A DNA stretch of 64,000 nt, taken from positions 61,030,025 to 61,094,024 of the forward strand of contig CP136068.1 in NCBI GenBank assembly GCA_032622095.1, given 5' to 3'. Every line of letters begins with the position of its first letter. Position 1 is the stretch's first letter. This DNA is from Siphonodentalium dalli. Taxonomy: Eukaryota; Mollusca; Scaphopoda; Gadilida; Siphonodentaliidae. The translations under genes and the position numbers were made by a program. The notes beneath the pieces are model-generated. The model did not search any database and had not been told where the DNA came from. It saw only the letters and a list, made by a program, of their open reading frames with translations. Shown here piece after piece: positions 57,171 to 64,000 of the stretch.

Positions 57171-58320
57171 TATATGAAATATCAACTAACGTACACTGAC
57201 CATGAAAACATAACTTAAGAAACGATGTTTCCTGGCTTTACAGATAAGAAGGGGCCTTTTGGAACCACTCTTTCAAACCTGGAAATTCTGTGTAGAACAA
57301 TGTAACTTGAGACAGTTCACTTTTATTTACACTTTCGTGCACATCTGTAATTTTTTATCTAAATATTCGCTAGATTTACAGATCATAAAAACATAACATA
57401 GGAAATTTATTGACAATGCCACCCTGCTTACATTTGAGTTGGAAATACTGAGGTAACGAGGTTACATCTCATGCAAAAAATGGTTTCCCAAATCGAAGAT
57501 GGCAGCCATTATGGCATTCCTTTACTTTCTTTCAATGGTTGCTATTATTAATCAAATTCTGCCCACATTTACATGTGGATAGGGAACTCTAATGCGAAGT
57601 ATTCCTTTTCTTCGGGCAATTGATACTCACAGCGAAGATGGTGACCAAGGATGTGGACAGAAATTGTTGTCGATATTTTCACATACCAATTTCAACATTT
57701 TGTCATAATATTGATACGTCCGTACATAATCATCTATAGTTTCCCAGTGAAAACGCATATTGTAGCTAGTAGCATCTTGTGAGGACGAAAACCCAAAATG
57801 AATGATTGGGATGTGGCTCACAATTTTACCTTGAAAGCTGGGAATTCTTATCCTTATTCTTGGCAAGCTTCATTCATGGTACCATATGGTATAATTCAGT
57901 GCCTACATATGGGATTTGAGCGCCACATTTCGAGATAAACTAGACAGGTATACAGTCAATGAGTATATTAGCTTTCAGAGGACCTCTATATTTACATATT
58001 CATCAGATTTTGTAACCTGATGGGGATAATGAACCCATAAATTAATAGTGTTAAAGTGCCATTACACCACCGAGCCGTTTTTGCATACAGCACGGATCCC
58101 CCATTAATGTCAAGTAGCAGTTAAATAACAGAATTCCTCCTGATACCTGATAAAAAACACATGTGTAGTTCACAATATTGGAGTGTACTGCCACTGGTTA
58201 ATAGAATGTTCTTTATTTGGTGATAGACTGTATCCCACAGACCAGTTAATTATGATGGACAGTCGGTGAAAGATTTCCTGATAAAACAGTTCTTTTAAAA
58301 GTTGGCTGGATGCTACATTT
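57171..58320. other. No supported gene
   Basis: A minus-strand frame at 57866-57627 (contains TIDDYVRTYQYYDKMLKLV) ends near a GTGAGT, but I recognise no family and no acceptor. The expected next MLH1 exon was not seen here. Confidence 0.35.
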
Positions 58321-58800
58321 CACAGCTGAATATATAACTCTACAGATGGTCTGAGGTCATTATAAATGTTATTGCATTAATAGAGATGCCAGCATCAATA
58401 TAAACAATGTCTGATTTGTTGACAGCTCTGCTATATAATTAATATTAATGGGTCAGCAGTGAGGTGTCTTTATTTTGATGGGTGTTGTTTGTAGAATTTG
58501 AGATATTATCATTGTAAACTTAAATTGGACTCTCTTAACCCAAGTATTCCATGTCCAGGTCACCTTTTTCACATTTAACCCAAGGCTGTGGTGGTGCAGC
58601 ATTACAGATCCTTTACCAGTGCATTATCTTATATAAATGTGAGTGACCCATAAATTCCAATAATTTGTTTTATGTATATTTGTCTATAATAGTACATAAC
58701 AGTAAACTCTATAATTCAACATCAAAACTGTCATTTATGATTCCGATCATAGTAATTTACTATCGCCAAGGGATGGGTTAACATCTCGATCGGCCTCTCG
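58321..58800 (+). repeat. Dispersed repeat of about 470 bp, copy B
   Basis: Direct-orientation copy of 46737-47212, ending 'gccaagggatgggttaacat', 'cgatcggcctctcgtt'. It is followed to 59000 by a unit like 47570 ('gatatttgaaacttcagagt'). Confidence 0.85.
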
Positions 58801-59014
58801 TTTAAAATTTTCTGTATGAGGGTACCTTCATGGTGTAATCAACTCCTCCTACAGTTTTGATCGTAGATATTTGAAACTTCAGAGTATTGTTACCCACATA
58901 TTGCAGATGTGCAACATGTATATAAATGATGGAATTTTTTTTTTTTTTAACGGAGTTATTAACCCTTTTCGACTTAGAAAATTTCAACATTTTTTTTAAT
59001 TTTCTGTACTTTCC

Positions 59015-59670
59015 TTCATGGTGTAACCACTCGCCGTATACGCATACACTCCATTCATGATCATACAGCTACTCCCTGTATACATATACACCACCAATGG
59101 CAATACATCCACAACAGATATACATGTACATACATCGCACCCATTACCATAAGGGCACTCCCTATATCCCACATGCCTGCCAATAACCATCCAGCTAATC
59201 TCCTGACATGCATATACACTTCAATCATGACCGTACAGTCATTCCATGTTCACCTATACTTATTACCATAACCATACAACCTCTCCCTATTTATTCATAC
59301 ACCCCACCTATGATCATACCCATCACATGTATACATATACATGCACCCATCTGTGACAATACAGCCACCAGGGTACACTAAATCCCATCCATGACCATAC
59401 AGTCACTCCATATATACATAAACAACACATATATGACCATACTCTTGCTATACCCACATACCACATCAATGACCATACAGCCACATCGGGCATATCAGTA
59501 CATCCATACATCATTATAGTCACTCCCTGTATACCTATTCACCTAACACATGACCATACAGCCACTCCTTGTATACATATACATCCCACCATGGACCCAT
59601 GACCATGTAGTCACTCCCTGTATACCTATTCACATCATTCATAACCATGCATTAACTTCCCTGTACACCT
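59015..59670. repeat. CCATGACCATACAG minisatellite, array 3
   Basis: Degenerate units of about 40-46 bp. Some stretches match array 1 closely (ttcaatcatgaccgtacagt; gtatacctattcacctaaca), so the two arrays share a segmental origin. Confidence 0.8.
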
Positions 59671-61671
59671 ATTCATCTCAGTTCCGTTTCAAAGTTCTGA
59701 CCATTTCCTTTCAAAAACATGGCCAGGGTACCAAAAGAAGTTTTTGGAAAAATTCCATACTGCATCCTTTAGAATAAATTTGCAATGCCTCATATATTAT
59801 GGTCGTGGGAGAGTTGAAACCTGAAGAAATTGGATACAAGCTGAGTTTGATGTCATTTGATGCGGAAAAAAAACACCAGGAACAACATATCCAAAATCCG
59901 CTCCTGAGAAAATTCAAGATAAAAAATGGCCTCCATAATGACTGTTGTTATCGGGAAAATACTTAATTTATGTCAAATTCGTAATAAATTGAAATACACA
60001 CAAACAATGCTTAGCCATGAACCATATCGTAGAATGTCTTTCCCAAAATGGATAAAATCAAAAGAAATTTACATTTTGTGCAAAATTGAATAGCTAGTCC
60101 TATACGAATGAACAAACAGCATAAAACCTTTCAAAATTAACTGGTATGAAAGTTATAGTACTGTGTAAATTGCGAAGATCTGTGTCTCAAAATAGTAGTC
60201 GTAGTTGCCTCAGATCAAGTGATAACACATTAATATTTCGCTTTTATCACAAAAATACATGGTGGTATACCATGAACTTAATTTATTAAAACACAAAGAA
60301 GTACCATAGATTATCTTCAATAAATTCTAAACTTGACCAAAAATGCCTACACGCTCTGAGTCAAGAGACTGTGTTTATACCTGGAAATTATATTTGGTTG
60401 AATTCACCAAGGCCACATCTACGCGAAACTTACGTTTTCTTCAACCGCATCACCCTGTTTACTCCTTCTCACTAATGTTTCAAATAGCTGCTGCACACAA
60501 AACCACAACTAACAATATTCAAAATTGAAATATCATCTTAAATGATGAGCAATTGATATTTAGCATGATTATGTGGTAATGGTAAGATAGTTTCAAACAA
60601 AAATATACTGAAAACTAATAGTGTGCATTGCGTGATAGGATATTCCAGTTTTAAAGTGTCGACTGAAGTTATTTGAACAAAATTGTCTACTAAGAAATGT
60701 ATACAATGTATGATGTACCGTCTCTTTGATCTGGTGAGATGAGGTGCTAATCAATTGAAGATATGAATGTTTCTTTAGAGTATAATAAGCATTGCGACAT
60801 ATGTTTATGTTTTTTTATTTATCACCGGAAGTGCTGACAATTCCGGAAATATCACCAGTATTTATACCACTAGAGTATGCACTTAAATTTTGGCGTTACA
60901 TTCAATAATTAATCACCATGCCGAATGAAACATTAGCTTGTGTGTTGCATGCCTGAAATGATTAATTTTGGTCCGACAGTTGGATAAGCAGAACACCCAA
61001 ACTTTAAAGACGTAACTCATTGGGGGTTTGACTTGCGGTGCAGTGGCCAATAAATCCTTCAGATTGATCTGTTTTAACCCTTTGAACCCTCGCTTCCCAC
61101 TTTAGATGGTTGGTGTTGGTAATGTTCTAAAGGCGGCATGTATTCGAAACTTCACATCGTCATTCATGGAAAGCCATTAGTAATTTTAAGATGGGTCGGT
61201 ATTTCCAATTGATAACCTCTTAATAACAGTTGCTAGGCAACTACCCAGAATATGGGAAGAACACGCTAATGGAGGTGAAACATTGTTATTTCCCTTTAGT
61301 TAATGCACTATATCATGAAATAAAAGTGACAAACACTCTACTGGTAAAGCACGTCACATATTTGGCCAGAACTGGTGTCCCACAACCCTTTAAAACATGT
61401 AGCAATGGTTGCTAAGCAAATGATAGATGGTGCCATTTGGCATATTATGATCGGTGAGATTTGAAATGCTGTCACAAAAAAGTATGACCCTCAAAGATAT
61501 TGAACCCTATGGAAATTCTTGTATTTTGGATAAATGGCGCCATTTTACGTATGATTATATATGAATTGAAATTTCTCAAAAATACTATGTGTGAACTCAG
61601 GCACAGTTTTGCCAGTCAGGGAACTCGACTGAGCGTTTATGGTTGGCAGATTTGTTTATTAACTAAATTCC
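59671..61671. other. Dispersed repeat fragment, otherwise nothing recognised
   Basis: 59673-59940 matches blocks near 11606, 12682 and, in reverse, 39940 and 10640 (ccaaaatccgctc). 59941-61671 has no conserved frame or repeat that I can define. Confidence 0.45.
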
Positions 61672-63080
61672 AGTTTTCACCACTTTTTTCACATGATATC
61701 CAGTCTTTTGAACAAAAAATTATGAATTTCGTATTCTTGAATTCGTGGGGATTTTGATATGTGATTATATGAGTATAGTCACTCAAAACACCAAAAGTCA
61801 TTGCATAGCAAATTTGTTCACGGTTGGGCGTTTCTTTCCATCAGTTTGACTGGACTATTAATAAGGAACTGAATTAACACACAAAAAAAAGCCAAAATAG
61901 GACCCTTTTTCAAAGATATGTAGAAAATTTTCCCCAAAGCGAATTTTCTATATATTGTTCCCCAGATTCTGCCTGACAAAATAACACCAAAATTAGCTTG
62001 TTACCAATTTAATATAGGTTCACCTTAGAATCCGAGTGTCAACAAGAAAATTACAATTTTCACCATATTTTGTTTACATATTACTGACTTTTGACCCAAA
62101 AATGATAACTTTTCCACCCTGGGATTCATGGGGATTTTGGTTATGGGTATTATATGGATATAGTTCAAAAACACCATAGCTATTTGTTCACGGTTGGGTG
62201 TTTCTTTCCATCAGATTGACTGGGCTAAAAAGGAAGAGTAAAATTGACACAAAAAGCCATAAATACAACCCTATTTCGAAGAGAGAGAGAGAGAGATATC
62301 ATTTATTTTCGTGACATGTGTATGCATAATCAAATACAAAATAATGGAAAAAATACAATAAACACACGGCCAGTAAGGCCTATATGTCACGCTTAATATC
62401 AATCAAGTTGCTTATGTGTAAGGAATATTTTGTGTATCAATTCCTGCAAAATATAATTAAAAGAAAATTAAACTTTCATTCTAATTCATTGCATATATGC
62501 ATTAACCACTAATATAATCGGTAGCTTTCTATTTATATAGATAATTCTTTCTTTTGCCGAAAGCGTCGGAGAGATATTTTAATAGATAATTGTCGTGGAT
62601 AAAATATCATTTCTGCTAATGCGTCATAAAATTTTCCTTCCGATACCAATTCAGAGATTATTTTGGGTACAGATTTTAATAGTAATACCCTGAGGTCATG
62701 ATAATGAGGGCAACGCAAGAGAAAGTGAGTTTCTTCTTCAACCTCGTTCATGTTACATATGACGCAAATATGTTCATGGAGTTTCTCATTCTTGAAATGT
62801 CCAGTTTCGACCCTTAAAGGGAGAATAGCACATCGGAATTGTGCCAAAATAGAACGATGTAATTTGTGTAAAATCATATCTACATATTTCTCAGTTGCAT
62901 AAATCATTTTAAATTTTTTGTATGTGCGTAATTTCGGGACATAGTTTAATGTAGAATTTTTTCCGCAAAGCAGATTTCAGCGGATTTTGGATATATTGTT
63001 CCCCAGATTCTGCCCGACAAAATGACGCAAAAAACAGCTTGTCAACAATTTGTTCTAGGTTGACCTCAATCGAGTCTCAA
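61672..63080. repeat. Two tandem units of about 385 bp, the second split by a LINE
   Basis: Unit 1 (61672-62055) and unit 2 (from 62056) share 'tttgttcacggttggg', 'gtttctttccatcag', 'gactgg' and, after the LINE, 'ttgttccccagattctgcc'. The LINE occupies about 62282-62960. The end block also resembles 9960-10070. Confidence 0.75.
62286..62960 (-). pseudogene. LINE C-terminal end with microsatellite tail
   Basis: Minus strand. 62960-62533 reads PKLRTYKKFKMIY, RSILAQFRCAILPLRVETG and then a zinc-knuckle-like CVICNMNEVEEETHFLLRC with PHYHDLR. This is the usual extreme C-terminus of several non-LTR retrotransposon polyproteins. A 3' untranslated part of about 240 bases follows, ending in a TC-rich (read on the minus strand) microsatellite at 62279-62298, as CR1/L2-type tails do. 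A 5'-truncated insertion. Confidence 0.85.
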
Positions 63081-63224
63081 CAACCAGACTATAACTGATA
63101 TAATCAGGGAGCCTGCTGGGTTCTATTTGCACAATGCGTACGAAAGGTTTGATTCCCCAGATTTGTTACACCCCAGGATCGTTCAAAGAAATCCGATTTC
63201 TTAAATTTTGCATTCCTGGCATTT

Positions 63225-63545
63225 GCACTTTTGAGTACAAAGCTGATTGTTATATTAATAGTGCTCCAGCAATCACTGATCAACAATACACAATTTCTGA
63301 AACTAAATTTCCTGGCGTTTTCATTTCAGAAGGGGTTTTTTGATACTACCCCCCAAAAATGACTTCTGTTTGCACTTCCGAGTACAAAGCTGATTTTTGT
63401 ACTAATAATGCTCTAGTCATCACTGATTCAATACACAATATTCAATGCACTTCCGAGTACAAAGCTGATTTTTGTACTAATAATGTACTAATCATCACTG
63501 ATTCAATACACAATTTCTGAAACTAAATTCCCTGGCGTTTTCAAT
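63225..63545. repeat. Three tandem copies with GAGTACAAAGCTGAT
   Basis: Copies start at 63225, 63372 and 63447 ('gcacttccgagtacaaagct'), and the first and third extend into 'ctgaaactaaatt(t/c)cctggcg'. The last two are 75 bp apart. Positions 63546-64000 show nothing recognisable. Confidence 0.85.
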
Positions 63546-64000
63546 TTAATACTGGCCCTAGCCTATACCCCCGTAGGATTTTCTTGCTCTAGAGCAGACT
63601 CTATATAAGTTATGTACCTTGGGTCAAGGGCTTCCAAAAATATTTCCATGGTAAAAATAGCTTTTTTTGATGAAAAATGAGAGCATTCCTGGAATCCATC
63701 ACAACATGATATGTATCATTAATTCATGCCATTTTATAAAAATTCCCAGTTTTATTTGGTGATATATATAATAATTTAAGTATTAGATCTCAGTAATAAA
63801 TATAATAAAGCGTTGTTGGAATAAGGTAGATTCTGTGGTTTCCAGGGTTATTTGTTTTTAATTAATAAAATCAGTTAAAACTGGAATCCTGTACTCGGAA
63901 TAACATTCCCTTTATCTCTATATAGGTACATGTACTATACACATTTATTAGTGGGCACTTATTCGAATTGAGTCATGTGAAAGAGTAACACTATGAATTA

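Noticed and set aside
57233-57300. Candidate acceptor (ggctttacag) for the missing MLH1 exon 18 equivalent
   Set aside because: The following sequence does not encode the expected V-N-W-D block in any frame and has no 114-bp open segment of that kind.
57627-57866. 79-codon minus-strand frame ending near GTGAGT, possible exon of a nested gene
   Set aside because: No acceptor, partner exon or family recognised. A protein search of this segment would settle it.

Overview
This window is animal nuclear DNA. It is AT-rich by eye and lies inside one large, transposon-filled gene. The only host gene I can support is the DNA mismatch-repair gene MLH1 on the + strand. Four consecutive coding exons are present at 17775-17883, 38872-38935, 43843-44007 and 47261-47353. 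They are intact, keep frame across the joins, have GT/AG splice borders, and encode about 143 residues of the C-terminal (PMS-partner) domain. Their lengths are 109, 64, 165 and 93 bp, which equal the lengths I recall for human MLH1 exons 14-17. The introns between them are about 21.0, 4.9 and 3.3 kb. At least 17.7 kb upstream and 16.6 kb downstream are presumably intron too, because I could not find the preceding or following exons.

Almost everything else is repeats. (1) Several families share one plan: a 5' hairpin, a (GTCC)n-like box, a tandem core of about 150-190 bp units, and in the best case an inverted subterminal motif plus a 3' hairpin. This resembles non-autonomous Helentron elements (HINE/DINE/pearl type). 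Copies lie at 618-2150, 18023-20530, 26420-27230 and 51710-57170; the last has three heads and one tail. (2) Broken non-LTR retrotransposons include two L1/Tx1-like copies (13387-16269, 45165-46437) and several Jockey/CR1-like fragments (4998-5127, 11494-12132, 22665-25464, 35147-38125, 52615-53515 minus, 62286-62960 minus). (3) DNA transposons are recognised by inverted ends: a pogo/Tigger-like element inside a LINE (35756-37910, TA duplication), an element with 68-bp inverted repeats and a perfect 9-bp duplication (32920-34699), a hAT-like element (49678-50535), and several shorter MITE-like elements. (4) An 11-copy, 241-bp satellite with higher-order structure (29926-32598) sits in the 21-kb intron. 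(5) There are minisatellites, an interstitial telomere-like TTAGGG tract, and several long palindromes.

Organism: spliceosomal introns, MLH1 of animal type, CR1/Jockey, Tx1 and Tigger elements, (TTAGGG)-type telomere motifs and pearl/HINE-like repeats with GTCC boxes suggest a marine invertebrate, perhaps a mollusc or another lophotrochozoan. This is inference; the species is not identified. I found no operons, CRISPR arrays, rRNA or tRNA genes. No promoter is visible, as expected for the interior of a gene.
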